From Perca fluviatilis (lineage: Eukaryota; Chordata; Actinopteri; Perciformes; Percidae), in assembly GCF_010015445.1 (NCBI RefSeq), contig NC_053120.1:12872597-12936596 (forward strand): DNA of 64,000 bases, written 5' to 3'. A program made the position numbers and the translations under genes. Below are positions 49,184 through 62,322 of this stretch, piece by piece (within the stretch, counting starts at the first letter, position 1; each line of letters opens with the position of its first letter). The notes beneath the pieces are model-generated. The model was not told the origin of the DNA, searched no databases, and was given only the letters and a program-made list of their open reading frames with translations.

Positions 49184-51750
49184 TAAGGGGTCAGTATGAA
49201 GTTTTGGCCTTGGCACGGTGTACCGCAAGGGTGTGACTGGGACGTGGTGCCAGAGGGTGCTGGCAGGCTGGCATTGGGCCCTGAGTTGGCTGAAGCCCAG
49301 TCCAATCCAGAGATTAAGTGTTTGTGAGGCTCTTGCTTAGTTTCCACTGCTGCGCCGCCTGTTTGCTTTATTTAGGTCGTTTGTCATCTCAGTGAAAGCC
49401 GTTGGTTCTGAAAGATTTTATTTTGTAATAATAAACTCCAGCCGACACAGAAATACAGAGGGGATCGATTCCCAGCATGTTTTGAAATTGAGCATTTTTT
49501 TCCTCCCCCAAATGTGTCGGTAAGATTTTTAAGTGTCACACACAAGTGAAATACACGAAAACAACGTGTCAGTATCCATTCCTAACTAAAGGATATCCAT
49601 TGTAAACATGCACGTGGCCCCACTATAGGTCTTAACTGATAATTGAAAGGAATGCATAGTACACATTAGGCAACCATGATTTGCAGGTTTGTTTTAGTTC
49701 TTTACGAACTCCCTCACCCTGATCCCCACAGTAATTTACTAGCATTCTTGACATTAAGTTGGTCATATGAAATGAGCACAGTACTTCATTTGGATCTCAA
49801 CTAAATGGCCTTCGTCCCCAGTTATTCACAAGATTACCACATCATCGATGACATTAACGGCTACACAGTGTATGTGATGGTTTAACTACAATCATCCTTT
49901 GGCTTTTAGTCTCTTTCATGTTGTGAGAACACAAACGCCCTCATTTATGGACCTTTTTTGATATGGAGCAACTTTCAAACCCCCTATAAAAACAGAGTTT
50001 TCTCATTATCTTGCATTCCTCTGTCGAACTTATTTGACCGCAGTGTGTGAGGTTTTGTTTTCGTCCTCTTTCACTGCCTAGATTTTATCGGCTAAATGGA
50101 GGCACTCAGGTATGCAGCTTTGATCTGTCTTTGGAAAGTTTTCACATTGGCTCCACTTTAACAGCCAGTTGCTATTCCCATAATGCACTGCTGGCTTGGC
50201 GCTACTGCCGCTACATACCGTATGTGTTGTATGTGCTGCTTTCAGCCTAAACTCAAAAAAAGTCCAAAGACAATTAGTTTGATATCCCATTAGAGCCTTA
50301 TACGGTACATTCTATTATATACTGCTTACAAAGTTAAGTACACTTTCACAAAAATAGGAATGCCACCATCAAGAACTGAGTGTTTCATTAAGTTTTAGTA
50401 TTTCTAATTAGTCACTTATGATCAGTGCATGGTTGCTGTGGCCTGCAGCCTTGTTTTAATGACTGCTTTAACATCAAAGGGCCTTGTGTGGGGGTAATGA
50501 CCTGCACCCTACATGTATGCCTCTTACCACATGCACTCTATATAGGCTCTCAAAGGCACACACACACTAAGATGTTGTGCTAAGATAAGAAAGCTGGTTC
50601 ATCAGACAGAGCTGTCACAGTGTTACCACTACTTCCTAACTCTGAGCATTGTGTTTATGTCAGAACTTCAGACAATTTTGGGCACAATGTCCCTCTTTAT
50701 GCCTCCACTCTCCATTCGACCCTCAATTTACACAGTCTGATGGTGAGTGCCCACAACATTCATTGTTTCTTAACTCCCAAAGAGAGAGCAAGAGGGGGGC
50801 GGAAACCTAATTTACTCTCACTAAGCTGCTAGCTTACGTCTCTCATTTGAGTCACAATGCCTTATTTTCAGACTGCAAGCCACAACTCGGATGGTTCATT
50901 ACCATCCTTTGTGCTGCAGGAGGGCTAAACGGGGTAACACTAGACATGAAGTACGTTTGATTTCACAGAGACAAGAAGGTAAAACATCTACAGCATCTTT
51001 ACTGGCTTTGGTTGTTATCAAACCACTGCACTGCTATCTTTCTCTTCTCTCTACTGATCTCGTCTGACCCTGTCCCACTTTCCCTCAGTTTTTGCCTCTC
51101 CTCCCTTCTTCTCTCCTCCACCCTCCATTCCATCCCTTTTTTTTTCTTCTCACATGTGGAACGCATTATATCCTGTCTGGTGGAGAGGGAGAGCAAACAT
51201 CCCAGGCTGAGACTAAGAGCCTCTCGGGTAGGTGTAGGGGGTGGTGGGTAGGCTGTTAGGATCCACATGGCGGTGACTCGCTCTCTCTCTCTGTTGGCCC
51301 CGATGCTGTTTGGACAAAAGGGGGTCTTGTTATTTCAGAACCTCAGCACCCGATAGCTGACAGGCTTTACCCTCCCACCGCATTGGGCTCGATGCAACCC
51401 TGGTGGAAGGAGTGAGAAGGAGATTGAGAAAGTCCATTTAGAGGTCTTTGCACTCTATAGTACATTTGGCGTGAATAATATCTAAAGCATCTGTAGCTGT
51501 GAGTTTTATCCACTTTGTGTAGGTCTGTCTTTCTGTCTTGCCGCATTAGGCAGTTGATTACAGTTGGTAACGTGCAGTAGTGCTATGACTTGTTTTATTG
51601 TTTATTTGTTTTTTATTTGTTTTTTTGGATGAGTTGCAGGATCTGTTTTGTTAAATCTTTTTTTTTTCTTTGTTTCAGGCTTAAGCTCAATTGAGTAAAA
51701 TATGTGGAACCAACCCTCTAAAAATAATGCAACCCACAACTAATACAGAA

Positions 51751-52068
51751 TAAAGCTTCAACAATTCCTCGATAGAAGGGGGGGGGGGGATGCCTGCTTT
51801 TTGGTGATTGTAATCATTTGTGGTATTGATAAGAAAAAAATCAATAACATTTGACAGTTCCTGGTTCTCAAATGTGACAATTTGCTGCTTTTCTTGTTCT
51901 TACATTAAAGTAAAATGGTAAAATACATGTGATGACGTCGCTGGTGTTGTCGGATGTTTTGGTGGCCATATTTCACTGTTTTCTGATCTTTTAAAGACCA
52001 AATAATTAATGAAAGAAATGTATCGTCAGAGTAATCTATAATGAAAGTGATAGTTAGTTGCAGCCCTA
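51751..52068. mobile_element. hAT-type MITE, 318 bp (GGGCTGCAAC family), best copy
   Basis: Left TAAAGCTTCAACAATTCC and right (GATAGTTAGTTGCAGCCCTA) termini are inverted relative to each other. A perfect 8-bp duplication, atacagaa, flanks it at 51743-51750 and 52069-52076. A G-run (51779-51790) interrupts the left part. The interior matches the family blocks seen at 25090, 27331 and 36397. Confidence 0.88.
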
Positions 52069-53300
52069 ATACAGAACAACAAGAGCAAACGGGAATTTCG
52101 TACCAAAAATCATACTTCCATTATCCATTCATTGCCATTTAATTTTTGGTAGTGTGTTTTGGGAATTGTGCTCATATCTTTATCAAAGGTGGAGTCCTTG
52201 AATTGTGGTTTAAACCATCAAGGAATGTTTCTGAAAACTGGTCTCTTTCCTTGTTGCCTTTTCTGGCAGCTTTATTTACATGTACGTCGCTGAAGATACT
52301 GACCAATATATTGTAGCTCTTAGTTAAGTTAAATAAATACTGTTACTGCTCTTGTTTTAATGGCGTGCCTCATCAAGAAGGCGTGAAATCGTTTCGGGTG
52401 ATGTCCGTGAAATAGAATAAGGGACTCTGGTGGAAAATGTTTTAAAACGTGCCTTTTTTTGAGTTGCTCCACATTGAAAAGTCATCACATGTGGTCCGTG
52501 TGACATATTTGTCCAAGGCCTTGGACTTGGATGTTGAAAAGGTTCCCAGTCTTCACTTTATGTCCCAAAGTGGATACCATGACAGCCGGCTATAACCACC
52601 ACCACACCCTTAGCGCTTGGACTCGGACCCACTAAATTGCAATGTGCTTAGTTATATCTTTAAAACTTGAAGATTTTCAGTCAATTCCCATATCTGGCAG
52701 TACTTTCCTCCAAGGGTGCCCATTGATTACATTGGAAAGCAGCAAGTGTGTCTACATCACGATTTCATATTACTACATCAGATTCTGAATGCTTACGGAA
52801 GATCCAAATATTTGACTTTCTTCCTCAGCGTTACTGTGACTGATAAGTAGTAGCTCAGCAGTAGTAGAATGAGAGGGAGGTATGAAAGTGGGGAATTTGC
52901 GATTGACATCAGGCCTGAAAGTGTGATCATTCAGTTCTTCTGTAAAGCAGTGCAGCCTGGGATTTAGACTTTGCCTTTTAAAAGAACATCGGACTGTTTT
53001 CTCTATTACAGCTTGAAGTCACATTGCTATGACAACCACATTTTTACGAAGATATAAAAGCTAAGAATCATTTCTGCATCTGGCAGCAATCCTCCCTATT
53101 TTTCATGTGCACGTGAACCTCCACGAGCTCACAAAGACACGTAAAGAAGATTTAAAATGGAGCACAGTAAATTAGAGCTAACCGTGGTGCTCCAAGCCTT
53201 TGACTAGCAGGCTGCATGCAAACATGCACTCTCCACACTAACACAATGTGTGGGCCGGGGCTTTTGGAGCCCTTGCCTCAGGTTGTCTATTAGTTAGATT

Positions 53301-53342
53301 CAAGCAAATTAAATTGACCCACAAGCAAATTAAATTGACCCA
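53301..53342. repeat. Perfect 21-bp tandem duplication
   Basis: Unit caagcaaattaaattgaccc + a, twice without change (53301-53321 and 53322-53342), in an otherwise unique segment. Confidence 0.95.
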
Positions 53343-53884
53343 CAGAACCCTCTAAATGAAGCAGCAAGCAGTTGGCAGACACTGACAGCCTGGCATTTAA
53401 TTAGCGAACCTGCTCCAGTGGGTTGAAATAGAGATGCACTTAATTAGCAAGGGTTTGGTTTCTCTATGGCCATTATAGTGACATTTAGAGACCCACATGT
53501 CTCCTCCTGTAAGTTCCTATAACCCCTCCTTCGTTCTTTTCATCTTTTTTTATGGTGCCATGGTCACTCACAACCTTGATGAGTTTAGATTCATTCCATT
53601 CAAGGCATTGCTTTGGAAATCTGTGCAGGATTGTGCAATCAAACTGGTGAGACAACATACAGATTTCCTTATATTGTCCCTAGTATTTGGTTGGTTGACA
53701 CTTTGAAGAATGCATTTTTACCACTTTTTTTAAAACGCTCTTTTCCCATTATTTATAGGCGCATACAAAACAACTTCACCAAGAGCTTCAGTTTTAAGAA
53801 ACTTAAGTCTACATTGATTCTTTTTCGCAACTTGGTCTTGTTCAGGCCTGATGATTAACCTCCTTTTACGATAACGTCAGCAAG

Positions 53885-53985
53885 TCGAAATATTGCCATT
53901 ATCACAGTATGAATTCTTTCATATCATATGATATAAAAAATGGCACCGGTATTATCATGAACAATATGATATAGCACACCCCTAT
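53885..53985. mobile_element. Fragment of hAT MITE (ATATCG/ATGATAT family)
   Basis: The series tattgccattatcacagtat, catatcatatgatata and gaacaatatgatatagcaca resembles the right end of the family whose left end is at 63488. Degenerate, with no target duplication found. Confidence 0.4.
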
Positions 53986-54358
53986 GTTCCACTAATTAAA
54001 AGAGAATCACAAGCCAGGCTTTTATCAACTCAACTTCCTGCTGGCATGAATGTAGCTAGGAGAAATACTGTTTAAGCTTGGTGAAAAGATTCCCCAGAAC
54101 CAAAAATTGCATGTTATCTGGTTTCTAACTGAGCTGTGGTTGTGTTGTGCATATTTATAATTGATAGGAAACACAGTGAATCCTTTTTTGAAGCATTTCT
54201 GAGTTTTCTAGGTTAGTTCACCAGGTTCCTCCCCATAGAATTAATTCAAATGCTCTTTTCTTCTCTTGTTCTGGTCTATGTGTTATGGAGCTTTAAACTG
54301 CAGGTGCAATTATTTCAGACTTTTTTTGTTGTATTGTGAAAATACAGAAACGGTGTGC

Positions 54359-54365
54359 TCTCTCT

Positions 54366-54409
<44 letters not shown>
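54359..54409. repeat. (TC)n microsatellite
   Basis: 51-bp TC run with a single TT interruption. Confidence 0.95.
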
Positions 54410-54411
<2 letters not shown>

Positions 54412-55107
54412 GCTTGCTTTTACACTCCCAGGTGCCAGTTACCTGACTCTGCTTTGTAGTGTTCAGGAAAAAATCGATATGGGAGGGCGAGGTTCGGGAT
54501 GGAGACATGGCAAAGGGTCTTGGAAAAAAGTTTTTAAAAAAAAATAACCCACATGCACATCAGAGGCGAAGCTCTGATGCCGCATCCCCAGCTCCAGCTC
54601 TTTGTAGTGCAATGAGCAGAGAGTTGGCTGGGGGGAGGGAGGGAGGAAGAGAGGAAAAGCCAAGGGGGGGGATAAAGCATTGAAGGAAGGAGGGAGGCTG
54701 AGCTGTATACCAGAAACATGGAGGAAGCAGCAGTTACTCTCCCTTGGGCTTAAGGCTTTTATCTTTCAGTTGTATGGAAACCAATCTCTCAGACTCTACA
54801 GCTCCAAAACCTCTACACTGCATCCTAATGTGTGAATGTGAAATGTGTGTGTACGTGTGCAAGACGTTTACAGACATTTTCTACAATGAGAAGCCTGTAG
54901 TGACAGTTAAGCAGTCGATGAGCTACACAAACATGCACCAGGCCTGGGCATAGCCCTCATAAACAGTCTGCACATTGGCACACTGGCACTTTGACTTGCT
55001 CGCACACACATTCGTGGTGTGCCCATGCTCCCATTTTTGCCCTCTGGTCTGTTCAGAGATAAAATGACATAGGACCGGTGATCAGAAAAGGGGAACTGAA
55101 TAGATTG

Positions 55108-55138
<31 letters not shown>

Positions 55139-56101
55139 TTTTTTCTTTGGGGGGGGGTGTTCTCAGTTCAGCTCAGTTGGCCTTCTCTTTCCTGCTTCCT
55201 TTTTTTCGTTCCTTACTCGCTCTTGCCTTTACCTCTCCACAGTCTGCTTCATTTTTCTCTTCTCTTTTGCCCTCTATCACTGTGCCTGTTTCCACGTGTT
55301 TCACCTAAAAAACATACTCAAGTGACTCTCAAAGTCTCTTCTTCTTTGGGCTGGTATTTTCGGTCATCTCTCTGGATTTTAAGTCTCTGCCTCGCACAGA
55401 ACAGAAGAGTCTCTTTAAAAGAGAAGAGCCTCTTGGGGTAGTTTAAAGGATCCCCAGGAGAGCCTGACAGAAGAGCTAAAGAGGCAGGCCCAATTAAATG
55501 GATGCCAAATTCATGGAGAGTTCCCATGGTTAAGCTGCTATAACAGGGTGCAAAGTGGATCGGGGGGCCAAGCAAGAGAAACAAAATGATAAAGGGGAGA
55601 GGTCGTTTTTTTTTTTTGTGGGACTCTACACATCAACAGTGCAGTCTAACAGCATGCACTAAAGCAGGATTGCAGTAGTTTTCTTGTGATGTGTAATCTG
55701 CTCAATCTTAATCTCCTCTTTTCCTATAATTGAGAGGGGAGCAGGTTAAGTTATATGTCTGGATAAAGCTGGGAAAGAGTTTAAATGATACGTCACTTCT
55801 AACACACGCAACACAATAAGACTGCAACAACTACCAACCCGGGATCATTATAACAAATACACTACAACACAGGTTGTATTATTCATCTCTGTAGCTCGCA
55901 GTTTGAGCTTCCACTGAGGTTTAGTCATTCATGTGAACCACTCGTCCGTGGTTAGGATTAACCTTAAGGTGGATGGATTTAAAACTGGCTTAATGACACA
56001 AAGGCTGGTGCTGATCAATGGACAGGAGTTTGGATGCATTTCTTGTGAGATCAGTGTTGAGAAAGCTGCCTATTTGGATCCAGTAAAATTATTTATTTTA
56101 A

Positions 56102-56394
56102 AGGGGCCCTACAGAGATTTCTTGTAAACAAACAAAAGTTATGTGTACATTCAGTGTCACCAAAACGCATCGTGTGTATCCTTGAGGTCTAACAAACATG
56201 TGGACTGCATTTCCTTCCTCGTAAAACATTTACCAAAGCTGATTTTATTTATTTGAAATCCAGCATTGTTTACTGGCTTGCAGTCTTCTTCCTCCCTGCC
56301 TTTCGTTGACCCATTGCAGCAGATCTTGACTTGTTAACGCCACCTGTGGAATAGTGTAAAAACTAAAATTGGTAGGATTGGGTATAGTGTCCCT
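56102..56394. mobile_element. TTAA-flanked MITE, 293 bp
   Basis: Ends AGGGGCCCTACAGAG and TATAGTGTCCCT, flanked by TTAA at 56098-56101 and 56395-56398. The inverted repeats are short and imperfect. Non-coding. Confidence 0.65.
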
Positions 56395-56806
56395 TTAACT
56401 CTGCATTGGGGGAAAAAAAGGGTTATTCTATATAAAGAGCTATCTCGACTTGTTTGTAACTTTGGTTCATCAGTCATCCAAATGGATCGCTGGTGTATGT
56501 GCAGTTGACATGCTGTTGCTACAAAATAATTTAATTCGAAAGCATGGTAAATGAAGGCTTCATAATGTTGCTGTTTAAGATGGAGCCTCTTTGGTAAAAT
56601 ATTGTTGCTTCCTGCTGCTCTTATGGATTAGATTGATAGAGAATATACTGTATGTTTTATATGTTGTTTATTGTCTATCATTCCAGTTCTAATGTGAGAT
56701 TTCTTTTATAGTTATTTTTTTTTAAAGAAACACAAACACATTCACAAAGTCAAGATTTCTACCGAAGTACTCCTAAAACATTCCCATGTGATTTAGCATC
56801 AGTGAC

Positions 56807-57466
56807 TATGTTAACATGCACGTAATATTCTATTTTTTGCCCTTGTTCCGAAAAAGACTATATTCCGACTAAGCTGTTTACATGGCTAATGAAAGTGAAT
56901 ATTCCACTTATATTCCTGTTTACATGTAGCCATGCAAAATAAAATTAAAATTCAGAGTTCACCAGCGGACCGTGTGAACACAGCGTCCCTCTTTCATTCC
57001 TTCAACCAGCTTCTTGAAAAGGTCGGCGTAGCGATGTTTGCACATATCCAAAAACCTGTTGATATCTAAGCCTTTGATAATGTTTAAAAGTAGCCGTGTT
57101 TCTCCTTCTTATCCGGTCTCCAGCCTTGCAAACTGTTGGCTGGTTGGTTTGTGTACAACAACCACAGCATCGCGTAAAGCTGACCATAAGACGTAAACAG
57201 GCAAGAGGCCGTAAACTGGGCTTAAACTGCGGTAAAACCCCGATTGAATCGCATATTCCGAAGGCGCTGTATACATGTCCAAAGAATGCCTTTAAAAGCT
57301 GAATAATATCTGTATATCCCACGTCTTAATCGGAAAATGCTATATTCGGAAAAAGGCCTTATTCCGAATATTCAACCGGAATATGCTGTTTACAAGATCT
57401 TGATCAAATTCGGAATATTGTAATATTCTGAATAATAGTGGAATATTGGTATGCATGTAAACATAC
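56807..57466. mobile_element. MITE with TATGTTWACATGCA ends, about 660 bp
   Basis: TATGTTAACATGCACGTAATATTC at the left and the inverse of (GGAATATTGGTATGCATGTAAACATA) at the right define the ends. Further inverted motifs (ttccgaatatt, attcggaatatt, ttacatgtagccatgc) lie inside. The minus strand has an open frame of about 106 codons (57322-57002) that I do not recognise. The target duplication is unclear. Confidence 0.65.
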
Positions 57467-58318
57467 TCAGAGTGTTGGACATCCACTGGATAATTTAAGT
57501 GTGGATTTTCTTCATCTTCTTGTATCTCTCATATGTATTTTTTCTATACTGCCCAGTCCTACCTGGAGACCGTAAGGTGTATAGGGAAGTCTGAGTACAC
57601 CACTGCCACTGTACAGTTGTGTGTGTGCCTCTATACTGGTGTGAATGTGTCTGTGTACATTTCAGTGTTTGATTATGGCTCAGGGGAGGCCACAGGCTCA
57701 CGGTGGCCCAGGCAGCCTCAGGCCTCTCGGGTTTCAGAGCTGAGCATTCCTCCCTGGCTGCTCCATAGCTGTGAAAACCGCAAAGCAGCTCCAACAACAA
57801 ACACTCGAGGCATTGGGGGAAAGACAGCTAACCTGTGGCTAATCAACAACAGGAGTTTTCTCTCTCTTCAGGATTTGTTCCCAATTTTTCAGAATTGCTG
57901 GCTTAATGGAAACTAAGTGTTTCTCCATTCCAGTGCCTATTTCTCCCCCCACTTTCCTTCTCTTTTCTTAGTGTAGTGTTTTGAGAGCACATGACTCCTG
58001 CTTAGAAGTGGCAGCTCTGTTTTGTGTGTCCTTGTTCGTGTTTATTTGGTAGTTCTACATCTTTGGACCTTCTCTTTTTTCCACTAAGATGCGTGTGGAA
58101 CAGTAGACTGTCTGGGCTGGGCTTGGTTTTGCACTTTGTAAATAACTCGGTAGTGAATGAAATATGCAGCTGTGTGTAGCGATAACCTAATGAAACGGTT
58201 TGTATAGCACTTCTCTGTTAGTCTCATGCCTCTGTCAAATAAAAGGAATATGCTCAAAAACAGTTGCGACTGTTGACTCCATTTAGACGAGCAGGATTAA
58301 AACCAAGCACTGTGTTAA

Positions 58319-58719
58319 CCCTTGGGTTGTCTTCTCATCGACCACAAACTTTTTTTTTAATGCTTTTTTTTCAATGCTTTTGATGCTTTTTAAAAAAAAA
58401 ATGTTTTTCTCACTTATTTCAACGTTTTTTTTTATTCATGTCAGTAATTTTTACGTTAAAAAGCAGAAATTATGAATTGTTTTGACTAATAGTTAAGATC
58501 AGAAACATAAAAAACATTAATGCTATAAAATTGAATAACACACCCAAAATTCAGTGAAAGTAATCATAAAATGTACCTGCGAAGAATGTTGGATGGATTC
58601 CATACACCGTATATCCATGCATCCATGTTATTTCTGGGCAATTTGGTTGAAAAAAATCCATTTCCTGATATTAAAAACTTTGAAAGTGGGTCAAATTTGA
58701 TCCGCGGAAAACACAAGGG
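58319..58719. mobile_element. TTAA-flanked MITE, 401 bp (CCCTTGTGTTG family)
   Basis: Ends CCCTTGGGTTGTCTTC and GAAAACACAAGGG, flanked by TTAA at 58315-58318 and 58720-58723. The interior includes ggtcaaatttgatccgcgga, which I recall from a widespread teleost family. Non-coding. Confidence 0.78.
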
Positions 58720-59308
58720 TTAAAGTTTTGTTGAAGACAGATTGACAATTAGCACTGTTTGTTTATAGGCCACATTAGACGTAATAGAATTTTCAGGACT
58801 ACCATTAACTGGCATAATTATGGCCCAGAAGAGGAATTGTAAGGAGATTTTGCAGCATAGCTGCATCTATTTATTTGCATCTTTGTATGTCAGTGTTTTT
58901 GTTTGTCAACTGTTTAAAAAAACAACAACTATTAATTAATAATGTTTTGTTTTCAAGACAAAAATGTTAACATTTGAATGGTTTCAGCTTCTCAAATGTC
59001 AGACTTTGCTGCTACTCCTTATTTTACATTATAGCAACTTGAATATCTCTGGGTTTTGTAGTGTCAGTTAGATCAAAGAGCATAACATTGTGAGTTCTGA
59101 TGTTTTATAGACCAAAGGATTGATCTGTTAATGGAGAAAATAATCCTCTTATTAATGGCCGTACTTTCATGATGGTGCCATTAAGTAACATTTCTTTGCA
59201 AGAGTCGGTGGAAGAAATATATTTTTAAGGCATCCTAGCATAAATCAGGTTCTTGTGATATTTTGAAGGCTACATTATCCTGAAGGAACTTCTCCCCTTT
59301 CCCTTTAA

Positions 59309-59958
59309 AGTCATGGTTCGGAGTAATTTCACCCTAGGGTCCTTTGCACCATGACCTCGAGCCAAACACCCCCCCAGAAGCTTTTTTTACCTGGGTCGAA
59401 CATTGGGAGAGTTAGCGTAGAGTAGCATTATCAGCTGAATAGCTTAGTGCAGGGGCTAATGGACCCACGTTTGTATCTCGTAAGTTACCCCACTAATAAT
59501 GCCCGAAATGATACCAAACTTCTACACTAGTACAAATAGGTTATGCACTCATAAAACGATGGATTGGAAAGTTTGTATACCAGAGTATACCAGAAGTTTA
59601 TGAACACTTGCCTGCTCTCTTCTGCTAGCTGTTGCTGCTACCTGCAGTTAGACGAGTGCTTAGGGCCGTCTACAAATTACAACACCGAAAAGGGATACAA
59701 CAAAAATATTTATTAATTTTTTATTTTTTTTTAAGTAAGTGCTGTAGTATAACTAGCAGGAGACAAGTAATAATTGAGGTAAGTTTGGAGACATTACCTT
59801 ATTTAATCATTAAATTAATAAATCTTTTTCAGCTGATAACGCTACTCTACGCTAACTCTCCCAATGTTCGACCCAGGTGAAAAAAGCTTCTGGGGGGGTG
59901 TTTGACTCGAGGTCATGGTGCAAAGGACCCTAGGGTGAAATTAATCCGAACCATCACT
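59309..59958. mobile_element. TTAA-flanked MITE with 129-bp inverted repeats, 650 bp
   Basis: Arms at 59309-59437 and 59830-59958 are inverse copies with few mismatches (AGTCATGGTTCGGAGTAATT against its inverse), flanked by TTAA at 59305-59308 and 59959-59962. Each arm contains accctagggtcctttgcacc, acctgggtcgaacattggga and gcgtagagtagc motifs. The 390-bp centre is AT-rich and non-coding. Confidence 0.88.
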
Positions 59959-60257
59959 TTAACTGTGCAAACCAATACTTTGTTTTGTTCCTTGTAAAGG
60001 TGTAGCTACAGCTAGGCAATAACAGTCTGTAGTGAATCAGCTCCAGTTTAGTTGGATGTGGTCCATTCTGAGTAATTGGTGTCCTCTGGAATGTATCTAA
60101 CAAAAGGTGTGGACAGGCAGCAGGAAATGGTTGCAGTGTTGAACCAGGTAATTTAAGGCATTGTTTGCAGTGGGATGGCTTACAGTGGAACACCTGCCTA
60201 CCTGCTGCCTCAACACAAACATTAGTTTTACTCTGTTTGTAGCTGCCGCATAGCACT

Positions 60258-60365
<108 letters not shown>

Positions 60366-60835
60366 ACAAAGAGAGAAACTGTTTAGCTGATGGGACCCAG
60401 GGGACCATCTCAAAAAATGTGTGCATGTTATTCAGGCAGCTCTTAAAATGTGTTTCTGAAGCTCTCTTAGTGTGTGTTAAGGCTGAGGTCACACCAGGAC
60501 TAATTTTCTCCATGCCTAATGTAGTGCTCGGCTTGCTATTCGCTTAACAATATAAACCAAGGACTATTAAAATGTTTGAGTCTGGAAGGTGAATGGGGAA
60601 ATTCAACATCACGTTGTGATTCAGTGCTCATAAAAACCTTCATTTTGTGTTATGGCTGACCTCCAGATTCAGACAGGTGACGCATTTTGTTACCAGACCT
60701 AGAAGCTGATGTAAATGACAGAACATTACTGTCTGGGTCTATGGGCTGGTTGTTTTGGCAGTTTATCATTCTTTTTTGCCCAAAAAAAAAAAAAACCCAC
60801 TCTGTGCACCAATAATAAAATTCTTCTATTAATTT

Positions 60836-60851
60836 TTTTAAAAAAAAAAAA

Positions 60852-60895
<44 letters not shown>

Positions 60896-60912
60896 TTTTT
60901 TTTTTTGTTTTT

Positions 60913-60947
<35 letters not shown>

Positions 60948-60979
60948 CTTCTTTTTTTTTTTTTTTTTTAAAAAAAAAA
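60836..60979. repeat. Poly-A / poly-T low-complexity block
   Basis: Alternating long A and T homopolymers with single g, c interruptions. The pattern (A run, T run, A run, T run, A run) is unusual for a retroposon tail and may be a sequencing or assembly artefact. Confidence 0.85.
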
Positions 60980-61313
60980 CAAAAAAAACAACCCCGGGAC
61001 CTGTAAATAAATCACCAAGCAGTCATTTTTTTGTCTTGTGTGTTATTACATGATGTAGTAAATTATATATTTGATTTCTTAAAAAACTGCCTCACTGTGT
61101 TTTGTGAGAATCACAAGTGTAACTAATTTAACATTAGTAAGCCAAAATACAAAGGTCCTGAAACACCTGAATGTAGCAATCATTAATGGTATTAGTTAAT
61201 GTTATTAATTACACCTGTGCTTGACAAATCAAATTGTCATTTTCATTAGAAAGGACTATCAACTCAGTTTTTGTTTTTGCACATTTAGTTACTTGGCCCA
61301 GTTTATCCAGTGG

Positions 61314-61715
61314 TAGTCTCACTGTGCCAGACCATCCACACGCTGCGGTGTGGAGGAGGGTCTGGCTAGTCCACACAGCATTCCGGGATGGGAGAAAAAC
61401 GTGCTCTGGTTTATTGGCATTTCTTTAAACCGATCACAATCGGCATGGGCGGTGCAAAGCTCCACACGGAGCTGCTGTAAAATAGTTGTGCGAGAGAAAA
61501 CTCAGATTCAACAGTCTAGCTAGCTGTCTCAATTCACCCTGCAGAGATCTGAGGAGCAGTTAACCATAGTCCTCATAAATCCACGGGAGTTTAAAATTCC
61601 AACACAAAGAAAGTGCAAGGAATATGACATCGGCGAAAATACATGCATCCGGTAGATTTTCCTGCGGCACCGGACCAATCCCGGAAGTGTAACGTCAATA
61701 TATAGATCTAGACTA
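61314..61715 (+). mobile_element. TAGTCT...AGACTA MITE-like repeat, copy 1
   Basis: Starts tagtctcactgtgccagacc and ends atatagatctagacta. It includes ggagggtctggctagtccac, tctggtttattggcatttct, taccctgcagagatctg-type blocks and gtttaaaattccaacacaaa. It is the same family and orientation as 61865-62322. It is a common percomorph repeat from memory; the class is unproven. Confidence 0.65.
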
Positions 61716-61864
61716 ATCCAGCAGTAACTTTGGATGAGTTGTTTGAACTCTGGATTTTCGCCATATTGTAATGGTGCTGGTTTAGTAAAACTAGCTGGAC
61801 TTTCTGCAGATTCTTGAAGATATTTAGCCTCTCGGGCTAAAAACGTCTTCACTCCAGTTGCCTG

Positions 61865-62322
61865 TAGTCTTGCTTTGCCAGACCCTCTGGAGCTGGAGGA
61901 GGGTCTGGCTACTCTACATAGCATTCGGGGATGGGAGGAAAATGTGCTCTGGTTTATTAGCATTTCTTTAAACCAATCACAATCGTCTTGGGTGGTGCTA
62001 AGCATCGGAGAAAAGCTGCGGTGCCGCTGCAAAATAAGCTAGGAAGGAACTTGTTTTGGTGGAATGTGTACGTTTTAAAAATTGTTTTTAGTCATGCAAC
62101 AGAAAACTCAGATTGGACAGATAGTCTAGCTAGCTGTTTGGATTTACCCTGCAGAGATCTGAGAAAAGGTTAACCATAGTCCTCATAAATCCACAGGAGT
62201 TTAAAATGCCAACACAAAAGAAGCCCAAGGCAACAGATATCCGGCCAAAATTTGTGAAATCCGGCGGATTTTCCAGCGGCAAAGGAGTAATCCCGGAAGT
62301 GGAACGTCATGGATATAGACTG
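61865..62322 (+). mobile_element. TAGTCT...AGACTA MITE-like repeat, copy 2
   Basis: Longer copy of the family at 61314. It has about 60 bp that copy 1 lacks (ggaacttgttttggtggaat and following), and ends gtcatggatatagactg. Copies 1 and 2 are separated by about 150 bp. Confidence 0.65.

Noticed and set aside
57002..57322. 106-codon minus-strand frame in the MITE at 56807-57466
   Set aside because: Could be a remnant of an element-encoded DNA-binding protein, but no motif could be named, so no protein is called.
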